From Phycisphaera sp. (GTDB taxonomy: Bacteria > Planctomycetota > Phycisphaerae > Phycisphaerales > UBA1924): a stretch of DNA of 64,000 bases. The DNA lies in contig RHLH01000001.1 in assembly GCA_003712165.1 (NCBI GenBank), positions 3,073,575-3,137,574 on the forward strand, given 5' to 3'. Below are positions 16,807-24,362 of this stretch, piece after piece. A program made the translations under genes and the position numbers. Under the pieces are notes generated by a model. That model made no database searches. It was given only the letters and a program-made list of their open reading frames with translations, and had not been told where the DNA came from. How positions within the stretch are numbered: the first letter of the stretch is position 1; every line of letters begins with the position of its first letter.

Positions 16807-18219
16807 GTGACCAGTTCGGACCAAAACACGCATCACAACGGCGATCCACAGGATTGGTCCGTTGACAGCTGGTCGAGAAAGCTCGATCCGCAGCAGGTCG
16901 TCTACCAGAACAGGGCCGCGGTCGAGAAAGCGGTCACCAAACTCCGGTCGCTGCCCCCGCTGGTGACGAGTTGGGAAATCCAGAACCTCACCGAGCAGAT
17001 CGCAGAGGCCCAGGATGGCAAGAGGTTCCTGCTCCAGGGCGGCGACTGCGCCGAACGCCTCGACGACTGCAGGCCTGAGAACATCACCAACCGCCTGAAG
17101 ATCCTCCTGCAGATGTCACTCGTGCTCGTGCACGGCCTCCAGAAGCCGGTCATCAGAGTCGGACGATTCGCGGGCCAGTACGCAAAGCCCCGCTCGAGCC
17201 TGACCGAGACCAGAACGGTCGACGGCAAGGAGATCACGCTCCCGAGCTACTTCGGAGACCTGGTCAACGCCGAGAACTTCGAGCCCACACAGCGCGAGCC
17301 CGACCCGCACCTGATGGTCCGGGGCTACCAGCACGCGGCGATGACGCTCAACTTCGTCCGTGCGCTGATCGACGGCGGGTTCGCCGACCTGCACCACCCC
17401 GAATACTGGGACTTGAGCTTCTTCGGAGCCGCGAGCCTTTCTGAGGATGCGCGCCGGTCTTATGAAGAGATGTCGGGCGAGCTCGCTTCGGCGCTTCGGT
17501 TCATGGAGAACCTGGGCGAGAAGACCGTGGACGACCTGACCCGCGTTGACTTCTTCACGAGTCACGAGGGGCTGAATCTCTTGTACGAATCGAGCCAAAC
17601 GAGACAGGTGCCCAGGCGCGAAGGGTTCTACGACCTGACCACGCACATGCCCTGGATCGGCGAGCGCACCCGCGACCTGGACGGTGCACACGTCGAGTTC
17701 TTCAGGGGCATCCGGAACCCGGTGGGTGTGAAGGTCGGTCCGAACGCCGACCCCGAAGAGGTGGCGTGTCTCGTTCGCACCCTGAACCCCGCGGGCGAGC
17801 CCGGGCGGAGCGTGCTCATCGCGCGGATGGGTGCACGCGAGGTGAGCTCCAAGCTCGAGCCGATCCTCCGACGCGTCGATGCCGAGGGCGTCCCGGTGCT
17901 CTGGGTCTGCGATCCGATGCACGGCAACACGCGCTCCACTCCTTCAGGACGCAAGACGCGCGATGTCCAGGACATCTACGACGAGCTGAGCACCACGATC
18001 GATATCCATCACCGCTGCGGCACCCATCTGGGCGGGGTCCACTTCGAACTGACAGGCGAAGACGTCACTGAGTGCACGGGCGGTGCGTCCGGTGTGACCG
18101 AGAATGATCTTGAGCACAACTACTCCTCCGCGCTCGATCCGAGGCTCAACTACGCCCAGAGCCTCGAACTGGCGTTCCTGCTGGCCAAGAGGCTCCGAAA
18201 TCAGAACGGCTCAAACTAA
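16807..18219 (+). CDS. Class II 3-deoxy-7-phosphoheptulonate (DAHP) synthase
   Basis: Catalyses the first step of the shikimate pathway, phosphoenolpyruvate plus erythrose 4-phosphate to DAHP. Plant/mycobacterial class II features are present: WSVDSWSRKL near the N-terminus, FLLQGGDCAERL, GRFAGQYAKPRS, HEGLNLLYE, GVKVGPNADP, LWVCDPMHGNT and a C-terminal GGVHFELTGEDVTEC stretch. I prefer the GTG at 16807 (470 aa), which follows AAAGG and starts just before the conserved region. An ATG at 16750 in the same frame has no ribosome site. The start choice is uncertain, the enzyme is not. It stands alone, with a LuxR-type gene 54 bp downstream. Confidence 0.92.
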   Translation: MTSSDQNTHHNGDPQDWSVDSWSRKLDPQQVVYQNRAAVEKAVTKLRSLPPLVTSWEIQNLTEQIAEAQDGKRFLLQGGDCAERLDDCRPENITNRLKILLQMSLVLVHGLQKPVIRVGRFAGQYAKPRSSLTETRTVDGKEITLPSYFGDLVNAENFEPTQREPDPHLMVRGYQHAAMTLNFVRALIDGGFADLHHPEYWDLSFFGAASLSEDARRSYEEMSGELASALRFMENLGEKTVDDLTRVDFFTSHEGLNLLYESSQTRQVPRREGFYDLTTHMPWIGERTRDLDGAHVEFFRGIRNPVGVKVGPNADPEEVACLVRTLNPAGEPGRSVLIARMGAREVSSKLEPILRRVDAEGVPVLWVCDPMHGNTRSTPSGRKTRDVQDIYDELSTTIDIHHRCGTHLGGVHFELTGEDVTECTGGASGVTENDLEHNYSSALDPRLNYAQSLELAFLLAKRLRNQNGSN

Positions 18220-18273
18220 GCAAATACCCTTGGTTTCTGGTAAACTCTAGTGGCACACTCGTGAGGGCTGGGT

Positions 18274-18975
18274 ATGGCACTAGAAATCCGCAAGGCATCC
18301 AAAGTCTGCCAGGAAGCCGCGATACCGCGTGACGGCGAAGCCGATGCGCTGTGGATGGTGCTCCAGTTTCATCCTTTCATAGGTGCGTCAGTCATCACCG
18401 CCGAGGGACGCTTTCTCTGGGCCAACGCCCGGGCCAAGCTTCTCTATCTCGGTGATGCCGAGGTCGATATCGCGGGCAAGACGTTCTACGACCTCTTCCC
18501 GAAGGAGTGGTGCGACGAGCGCATCGCGCTGCTCAAGCAGCTTGAAGAGACGGGCAAGAGCGCGGTGCTTCGGCACATCCGTCGTGGCAGGTCGCTGATG
18601 GTCACGTACAACAAGATACCAACGCCCGCACGAGAAGCTTCACGGTACCTCATCCTGATCGCCGAGGCCGACGAGGAAGAGCAGATTCCGGTCCCTGACG
18701 AGTACATGGTCTTCAACACGGGCCTGATGAATCTTGGCCCGCTCAACTCGCTTTCGAAGCGCGAGATCGAGGTGCTGGCGCTGATCAGCCGGGGACTCAC
18801 CACAGAAGAAATCGCCAAGGAGCTCAGCCGATCGCCCAAGACGATCGAGGCACACCGCAGCTCGGTCGCACGAAAGCTCGGCGTGAAAAACCGCGTGCAG
18901 CTCGCCGAGATCGCGCGCAAGGCATCGCTAGAAATCAGGCACGCCGACCTGAAACGCATCGGCGACGACCCATAA
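18274..18975 (+). CDS. PAS-LuxR family transcriptional regulator (paralogue 1)
   Basis: 233 aa. An N-terminal PAS-like sensor region (ASVITAEGRFLWANARAKLLY, then GKTFYDLFPKEW) is followed at about 158-222 by a LuxR/GerE helix-turn-helix: LSKREIEVLALISRGLTTEEIAKEL...SPKTIEAHRSSV. No receiver domain is present, so this is not a standard response regulator. The ligand or cofactor of the PAS part is unknown. A close relative with the same layout starts about 200 bp downstream. The two proteins share the sensor core as well as the DNA-binding end, so they probably arose by tandem duplication. Confidence 0.87.
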   Translation: MALEIRKASKVCQEAAIPRDGEADALWMVLQFHPFIGASVITAEGRFLWANARAKLLYLGDAEVDIAGKTFYDLFPKEWCDERIALLKQLEETGKSAVLRHIRRGRSLMVTYNKIPTPAREASRYLILIAEADEEEQIPVPDEYMVFNTGLMNLGPLNSLSKREIEVLALISRGLTTEEIAKELSRSPKTIEAHRSSVARKLGVKNRVQLAEIARKASLEIRHADLKRIGDDP

Positions 18976-19005
18976 ACAAAGCGTCAGTGAGAATCGCACA
19001 CAAAA

Positions 19006-19022
19006 AACCAACACCGTTGGTT
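19006..19022. terminator. Short hairpin after the first PAS-LuxR gene
   Basis: AACCAAC-ACC-GTTGGTT, a 7 bp stem with a 3-base loop, 31 bp after the stop and preceded by a run of six A. It may end the first PAS-LuxR transcript, but the following T content is low. Confidence 0.4.
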
Positions 19023-19183
19023 ATTCCAGATACATTTTCAAGTAGGCTTGAGCAGCCCAGGCATTGCACAAATTTATAGCAACCGAGGGAACCAGTGCAT
19101 AGCCCCCTAAGGAGATTCCCCCGATCTGCAAGTGTTTCTCTTGAAAGGGCTTGCCCCATGTGCTCAGCGCACTTGTGGAACGT

Positions 19184-19876
19184 ATGAATCGCACGATGAA
19201 CGCAACACATAACAACTTTGCAAAAGATCCGGGTTCTGCTATCTGTTGCCAGCCAACGGACACTTTGCTCTTTGATCATCCGTTTGTCGCCGCAGCGGTC
19301 ATTGACTACGACGGCAGGATCCTCTGGGGAAACACCAGAGGCAAGCAGCTCTACTTCAACGACCCCGACCTCGACTACGACGGCAAGACCGTCCACGACT
19401 TTCTACCCGATGAGATGGTCATCGAGAGGCTCGGGCTCCTCCGGATGGTGTGCGACACAGGCCGATCGGCGTTCTTCCGCCAGATCCTCGGGGGCAAGTC
19501 GGTTGTCACCACCTATCACAAGATGGAGACGATCGAGGGCAATAACCCGAGGGCGCTTATCCTCTCCGGGGAAGCAAGCGAAGACGGACAGCTGAGTGTT
19601 CCCGATCACTACTTTCGGTTCGAGACAAAGCTGGTGAACTTTGGCATCCTCGACAAGCTCTCCCCCAGAGAGATTGAGGTGCTCGCGCTCATCAGCCAGG
19701 GGCTCACTACAGACAAGATCGCCGAGCAACTCGGCCGATCGCCCAAGACAATCGAAGCGCACCGGAGCGCGATCTCGAGGAAGCTCGGCATCAGCTCTCG
19801 GATCGGGCTCTCCGAGGTGGCCCGCAGAGCCGGGCTTCAGACGCACCACGCGGGCATGAAGCGCGTCGATCTCTGA
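19184..19876 (+). CDS. PAS-LuxR family transcriptional regulator (paralogue 2)
   Basis: 230 aa from the ATG at 19184 (an in-frame TTG at 19151 and an ATG at 19196 are alternatives). A PAS-like half (AAVIDYDGRILWGNTRGKQLYF, GKTVHDFLPDEM) is joined to a LuxR helix-turn-helix near 155-219: LSPREIEVLALISQGLTTDKIAEQLGRSPKTIEAHRSAI. It mirrors the gene just upstream along its length. The first 25 or so codons and the upstream gap are more AT-rich than the rest. Targets are unknown. If each senses a different cue but reads a similar DNA site, the pair could act together or antagonise each other, which is speculation. Confidence 0.85.
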   Translation: MNRTMNATHNNFAKDPGSAICCQPTDTLLFDHPFVAAAVIDYDGRILWGNTRGKQLYFNDPDLDYDGKTVHDFLPDEMVIERLGLLRMVCDTGRSAFFRQILGGKSVVTTYHKMETIEGNNPRALILSGEASEDGQLSVPDHYFRFETKLVNFGILDKLSPREIEVLALISQGLTTDKIAEQLGRSPKTIEAHRSAISRKLGISSRIGLSEVARRAGLQTHHAGMKRVDL

Positions 19877-20025
19877 TCCAGACAGACGCCAAGTAATCTA
19901 AGAATACTTTCTGAAACGCCAGAGCCCGAGAACTTGAACCGCGATGCGGCCGTAAGCACGGCGTGCTCTGCGCTCGTGGGGTTCACTCGTGGCTTCTCTT
20001 GCCAGTCGGAAACAGGAATTTTGGA

Positions 20026-20310
20026 ATGAACACCGTTCTTTGCAGGGACGCGATCGCGCCGGCTATCGCTGCGCTCGGAGCTTCGATGCTCCACTCGGGC
20101 CAGACCGTCGCGCAGATCGATACACCAGAGTGGCTCTTCCCACAGCGCGGCTTCTGGAGTGACCCTTCGAACTGGTCAGACTCGAATGTCCCCGACACGC
20201 TCAGCGAAATCGCGAGGCTTAGCCCAACACCAGAACTTGTAGGCGGCGAACTCACTCTCTCTGACTTCAACGCGTGGGTGTTCCAGTACAACAGACCCTG
20301 CGGGCGCTAA
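20026..20310 (+). CDS. Short exported protein with a vestigial dockerin-type tail
   Basis: 94 aa. An N-terminal signal-like segment (AIAPAIAALGASMLHSG) is followed by WLFPQRGFWSDPSNWSDSNVP, a phrase resembling the opening of planctomycete repeat-rich surface proteins, and then directly by LTLSDFNAWVFQYNRPCGR. This tail resembles the end of the 451-aa FG-GAP/dockerin protein in this window (NDFTAWLNNYNSGCP), but the calcium-binding D-x-N-x-DG loop is missing. It looks like the two ends of a longer exported protein joined by an internal deletion. The ATG has an AGGA site. Its stop overlaps the stop of the convergent HIT gene by 4 bp. Confidence 0.55.
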   Translation: MNTVLCRDAIAPAIAALGASMLHSGQTVAQIDTPEWLFPQRGFWSDPSNWSDSNVPDTLSEIARLSPTPELVGGELTLSDFNAWVFQYNRPCGR

Positions 20311-20912
20311 CCGGAAGACTCTTCTGCCGCGGATCTCCGGTATCGTTCGGCCATCGCGTCGAGCGATCCGGGGATCACGCGGATATCGCCGACGGTGGTG
20401 ATGAAGTTCACGTCGCCTTCCCATCTCGGGACCAGATGCACGTGCAAGTGCTGCGGGATCCCGGCACCCGCGGCTCTTCCCTGGTTGACTCCGATGTTGA
20501 TGCCGTGGGGCTCGAGCGTGTCTTCCATGAGGTCGTTTGCGCGATCAACAAGGGCCCAGAGCGCAGCCCGCTGGTTGGCCGAGTAATCGAGGAACCTCGA
20601 CCGGCTCTCTCCGAGCGCGACCAGGAGGTGGCCGTTGGCGTATGGATATCTGTTCAGAAAGATCATGCCCTGATCTGTGCGCTCGATGACGTGGTTCTCG
20701 ATGTCGTCCTCGGGTGTGAGCCAATAGTCGCGGATGAAACAGCCAGTGTCTGGCCGCGACTTGCGCTTGGCTTTGTCCGCGTCCTGTTGCTCCTGCACAT
20801 TGCCGATCGCCTCGATGTACTTGAGGCGCCACGGCGCGTCGAGCTGGCTGGGGCCCTGCCTGCTGTCTTGTCGGCGGTTCGGTCTGTGCGGGTTCTGCGG
20901 GTTATCCGGCAT
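20307..20912 (-). CDS. HIT-family nucleotide hydrolase/phosphorylase
   Basis: 201 aa. The histidine triad HLHVHLVPRW (H155, H157, H159) is the catalytic signature of nucleotidyl hydrolases and transferases. FLNRYPYANGHLLVA and INIGVNQGRAAGAGIP flank it as in the actinobacterial AP4A-phosphorylase-like branch. The N-terminal 30 residues are proline- and arginine-rich and not conserved. The likely substrate is a dinucleoside polyphosphate or adenosine-phosphoramidate-type molecule. It is a single leftward gene, convergent with the vestigial dockerin gene and divergent from the CBS-domain gene. Confidence 0.88.
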   Translation of the reverse strand: MPDNPQNPHRPNRRQDSRQGPSQLDAPWRLKYIEAIGNVQEQQDADKAKRKSRPDTGCFIRDYWLTPEDDIENHVIERTDQGMIFLNRYPYANGHLLVALGESRSRFLDYSANQRAALWALVDRANDLMEDTLEPHGINIGVNQGRAAGAGIPQHLHVHLVPRWEGDVNFITTVGDIRVIPGSLDAMAERYRRSAAEESSG

Positions 20913-20992
20913 GCGTCAAGTGTACATAGGCGGCGACCCGGGCCAATCTCGCGACGTCCGCGGGCCGATATACACAGTAGGAGCACCCCGCG

Positions 20993-21460
20993 ATGAGCCA
21001 GATAGAGATTGATTCCACGACGCCTGTCTCGACGATCATGTCAAACAGGGTCGTTACAGTGACGCCCGATGACTCGCTGAACTCGGTCCGCAGGCTCTTC
21101 GACAAGCACAAGTTCCATCATCTGATCGTCGTCGATCGCGACAAGGCGGTGGGTGTGATCAGCCAGCGCGACCTGCTCAAGCACCTCAGCCCGTTTGTCG
21201 GGACGCTCAGCGAGAAGAGCCGCGACTCGTGGACGCTGGACAAGAGGGTGCACCAGGTGATGACGCGTTCGATCGTGTGGATGGAAGCAGACGCCCCGAT
21301 CACCGAGGCCGCGCTCCTGATGGCTGCGAACCGGATCTCGTGTCTGCCCGTTCTTGACAGGAAGGGTCACCCGATCGGGATTCTGACCTCCCGAGACGTG
21401 CTCCGCTGGGTTGCCGACCGCCTGCTGTCACACCCAGAGGACGGCGCGAAAGCCGCGTAA
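20993..21460 (+). CDS. Tandem CBS-domain protein
   Basis: 155 aa consisting almost only of two CBS domains: VSTIMSNRVVTVTPDDSLNSV...HHLIVVDRDKAVGVISQRDLL and VHQVMTRSIVWMEADAPITEA...SCLPVLDRKGHPIGILTSRDVL. Stand-alone CBS pairs bind adenosine nucleotides or related ligands and regulate partner proteins. No partner is evident beside it. The leucyl aminopeptidase gene starts 73 bp downstream, so co-transcription is possible. Confidence 0.88.
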   Translation: MSQIEIDSTTPVSTIMSNRVVTVTPDDSLNSVRRLFDKHKFHHLIVVDRDKAVGVISQRDLLKHLSPFVGTLSEKSRDSWTLDKRVHQVMTRSIVWMEADAPITEAALLMAANRISCLPVLDRKGHPIGILTSRDVLRWVADRLLSHPEDGAKAA

Positions 21461-21533
21461 ACCCCGCCCTCGTCGCGGCCGGACCGCTAGACTCCGCTTC
21501 GCACCAGTGTTCACAGAAGCGGAGTCTGCAACG

Positions 21534-23030
21534 ATGTTTGAATCGATCACAGTCGGTGGCCGGGGTGCTCCCTCGGCGGTTGTCGTCGGCGTCTACAAGG
21601 GCAAGGGCCTGAGCGCCAAGGACAAGTCGTACGACACCGATGGCTCGATCGCCGCGGCGCTCAAGCGTCCCGAGGCGACGGGCGAGTACAAGAACATCGT
21701 CGACGCGTTCCCGAAGGGTTCGGGCAAGTCCAAAGCCGCATCACGCGTGGTTATTGCCGGGCTCGGCACGCAGAGCAAACTGACAGTCGGCTGTTTCCGC
21801 GAACTCGGAGCCGCGGTCGCCAGGCACGCATCGGGTCTGAAGGCCACCGCGCTGAAGATCGATCTCACCTCGCAGATCAAGGCCGCCAAGCTCGACGAGA
21901 GCGCCTGCGGCAGCGCGTTCGCCGAGGGCGTCGGGCTCGTGAGCTGGACGTACGACCAACTCCGGGGCAGCGCCACCTCGAAGAAGAACCTCACGAAGCT
22001 CTCGCTCCAATCTGATTCCAGAGCGTTCGCAAAGGGCATGGAACGAGGCCTCGGGCTCGCGACTAGCGCAAACATCACACGCGACCTCAGCCAGACACCC
22101 GCGAACATCGCAACCACGACCTACATGGCAAACGAGGCCAAGAAGATCGCGCGTCAGACGGGCATGAAGTGCACCGTCTACAAGGGCAAGCAGCTCGAAG
22201 ACATGAAGATGACGGGTCTTCAAAACGTGGGTGCCGCGAGCGAGCACCCGCCCTGCATGGTCCGCCTGGAGTACACCCCGGCGCGGGGCGGCAAGCGCAG
22301 CAAGCCGACCGTTCTGGTGGGCAAGACCATCACCTATGACACCGGCGGTCTCTCGCTCAAGATCAGCAACGGCATGAAGGGCATGAAGCGCGACAAGGAC
22401 GGCGGGTGCGCCGTTCTCGGCGCGATGCACGCGATCGCGACCGTTATCAAGCCCAACCACCGCGTCGTGGCGCTGCTGATGTGCGCCGAGAACTCGGTCT
22501 CCGACGAGGCGTACCGCCCCGACGATGTCATCGAGTTCGCTAACGGCGTGACCGTCGAGGTGACCAACACCGACGCCGAGGGCAGGCTCGTGCTCGCAGA
22601 TGGTCTGATCCACGCGTGCAGCAAGGAAGACCCCGCCGCGGTCATCGATATGGCAACACTCACGGGCGGCGTGGTCGTCGCGCTGGGCTCGGCGTACGCG
22701 GGCATCTGGTGCGACGACGACAAGCTCCGCACCTCGCTTGAGGAAGCGGGCGAGGCGTCCAACGAGAAGGTCTGGCGTTTGCCGCTTGGTGAGCCCTACC
22801 GCGAGATGATGCGGAGCCCGGTCGCAGACATCGTCAACAGCGCCCCGGTCCGCGAGGCGCACCCGATCCAGGGCGCCGCGTTCCTGAGCTACTTCGTAGA
22901 GGACGGCGTGCCCTGGGCGCACATCGACATCGCGGGCACGCACGTGACCGACAGCGCCAAGGGCGTCTTCAACGCGGGCCCGACGGGCTTCGGCGCCAGG
23001 CTGCTCGCGGAGTTCTTCGACTCGAAGTAA
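21534..23030 (+). CDS. Leucyl aminopeptidase (M17 family)
   Basis: 498 aa zinc exopeptidase that removes N-terminal residues from peptides. The C-terminal catalytic half has GKTITYDTGGLSLK (metal-binding Lys and Asp), KRDKDGGCAV, and the family signature NTDAEGRLVLADGL near 346-359. The N-terminal non-catalytic domain is about 190 residues. I take the ATG at 21534, which has GCGGAG 9 bp upstream; the longer frame overlaps the CBS-domain gene. A methyltransferase gene follows 15 bp later. It probably works in the cytoplasm as a hexamer, as known for the family. Confidence 0.94.
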   Translation: MFESITVGGRGAPSAVVVGVYKGKGLSAKDKSYDTDGSIAAALKRPEATGEYKNIVDAFPKGSGKSKAASRVVIAGLGTQSKLTVGCFRELGAAVARHASGLKATALKIDLTSQIKAAKLDESACGSAFAEGVGLVSWTYDQLRGSATSKKNLTKLSLQSDSRAFAKGMERGLGLATSANITRDLSQTPANIATTTYMANEAKKIARQTGMKCTVYKGKQLEDMKMTGLQNVGAASEHPPCMVRLEYTPARGGKRSKPTVLVGKTITYDTGGLSLKISNGMKGMKRDKDGGCAVLGAMHAIATVIKPNHRVVALLMCAENSVSDEAYRPDDVIEFANGVTVEVTNTDAEGRLVLADGLIHACSKEDPAAVIDMATLTGGVVVALGSAYAGIWCDDDKLRTSLEEAGEASNEKVWRLPLGEPYREMMRSPVADIVNSAPVREAHPIQGAAFLSYFVEDGVPWAHIDIAGTHVTDSAKGVFNAGPTGFGARLLAEFFDSK

Positions 23031-23045
23031 GCTCGTTCAATCCCC

Positions 23046-23786
23046 ATGCACGACGACCTCTACACCGAGATGGCGGCACTGGAAGATCGATTCTGGTGGT
23101 TTGTCGCCAAGCGGAACATCCTGCTGAACCTGATCGGCCGCTATGCGCCCGCGCGCAAACCTGGCGAGAAAGGGCTCGCGATCGATCTGGGATGCGGATC
23201 CGGGGGCCTGCTGCGGCGACTCAAGGATTCGTTCCCGACCTTGGGTGTCGAGATGAACGAGCATGCCAGAGAGATCTGCGCCGAGCACGGGCTCACCGTC
23301 AAGCCGGGCTGGCTCCCGGACGATGTCCCCGCGGAGGACGCGTCGGCAGATGTCATCGTCATGTCCGATGTGCTTGAGCACGTGGAGAAGGACGTCGAGA
23401 CCGTCAAGGTCGCGGCGCAGAAGCTCAGACCGGGCGGCATTCTCGTCTGCACCGTCCCCGCGCACCCGTGGATGTGGACCAAACGCGACGAGCACCACAA
23501 CCACTTCCGGCGCTACACGCGCGACCAGTACGAGCGGATGTTCGACATCCCAGAACTCGCCGCGGTGGTCGAGAGCTACTACAACAGCTTCCTCTTCCCG
23601 CCCATGGTCGCAGCCCGGCTGTTGGGCAAGGTGCTGAAGAAGGACACCGAGGCGGGCGACATCAGAGTGCCCCCCGGGCCCGTCAACGGAGCTATGCGGC
23701 GGGTATTCGAGTGCGAGAAGCAGATTCTCGGTAAGCTAAGGCTACCGATTGGGGCCTCGCTGATCAGCGTGCACCGGAGGGTGTGA
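23046..23786 (+). CDS. Class I SAM-dependent methyltransferase
   Basis: 246 aa. The SAM-binding motif I is AIDLGCGSGG (about 45-54), the acidic strand-2 end is GVEMNEHA, and SADVIVMSDVLEHVE and LRPGGILVCTVPAHPWMW complete the fold. The C-terminal half includes HHNHFRRYTRDQYERMF, commonly seen in methyltransferases of glycan and lipid loci. It follows leucyl aminopeptidase closely but is more likely tied in function to the glycosyltransferase genes downstream. The methyl acceptor is unknown. Confidence 0.88.
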   Translation: MHDDLYTEMAALEDRFWWFVAKRNILLNLIGRYAPARKPGEKGLAIDLGCGSGGLLRRLKDSFPTLGVEMNEHAREICAEHGLTVKPGWLPDDVPAEDASADVIVMSDVLEHVEKDVETVKVAAQKLRPGGILVCTVPAHPWMWTKRDEHHNHFRRYTRDQYERMFDIPELAAVVESYYNSFLFPPMVAARLLGKVLKKDTEAGDIRVPPGPVNGAMRRVFECEKQILGKLRLPIGASLISVHRRV

Positions 23787-23816
23787 GAATCCCCGTCGCG
23801 ATGGAGGTCCCGCCTC

Positions 23817-24362
23817 GTGGAGAACGCCCTCGCGGTCAACCCGGCATTGGCAGGCATCGAAGCCGTTCTGGCAGCCCTCAAGAAGGGGTCCAGGCTCGTT
23901 CTTGTGCGGCACGACTCGTGGAGCAAGGACAACCTGGTTGATCTTGCCAAGGCCGCCCGTGACCACCCCACCGCGACGGTCGTGGTCGGTCACGGCAGGC
24001 TCCACGAGGACTGCACGGTCACAGGTCTTCTGGCAAGGCCCCGCCTGCTCGGGCCCGTTGCGATCCGAGCCGACCGCTGGCCCGAGTTCGATTTCGATCA
24101 CAACCTGATCAGGCGCGACCCCGTGCTCGACCACGCGGCGAGCTGGCTGATCTGCCTGCTCTGCGCCGGCGCCGGGGGTGAGGTCGCCGCATGCGACACG
24201 TATCACCCGCGCAGGCTCCGTCACGATCCGCACGACGCTGACGAGCTGCGCCCCGAGGGACGCGCCTGGCTCGTCAGCCTGGCGACCAAGCTCCTGCCCG
24301 CCGAGCGGATCGGTGCGGCGCAGGCGCGCGAACTCTGGAATGATTGGAGCGGCGGGCGATGA
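23817..24362 (+). CDS. Orphan domain protein related to the C-terminus of the next glycosyltransferase
   Basis: 181 aa from a GTG with GGAGG 9 bp upstream. I recognise no named family. Residues about 85-145 (VTGLLARPRLLGPVAIRADRWPE through LICLLCAGAGGEVAACDTYHP) line up in pattern with the C-terminal domain of the next gene (YAGLLAGPREVGPVVIRKPWLEK through LLAAICAMGGKGAVVPECVLD). This resembles the half of GT2-type glycosyltransferases where an aromatic/acidic acceptor loop sits. It overlaps the next gene by 4 bp (ATGA), so the two are probably made together. It may be an accessory or scaffold subunit, or a decayed transferase. Function uncertain. Confidence 0.7.
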   Translation: MENALAVNPALAGIEAVLAALKKGSRLVLVRHDSWSKDNLVDLAKAARDHPTATVVVGHGRLHEDCTVTGLLARPRLLGPVAIRADRWPEFDFDHNLIRRDPVLDHAASWLICLLCAGAGGEVAACDTYHPRRLRHDPHDADELRPEGRAWLVSLATKLLPAERIGAAQARELWNDWSGGR

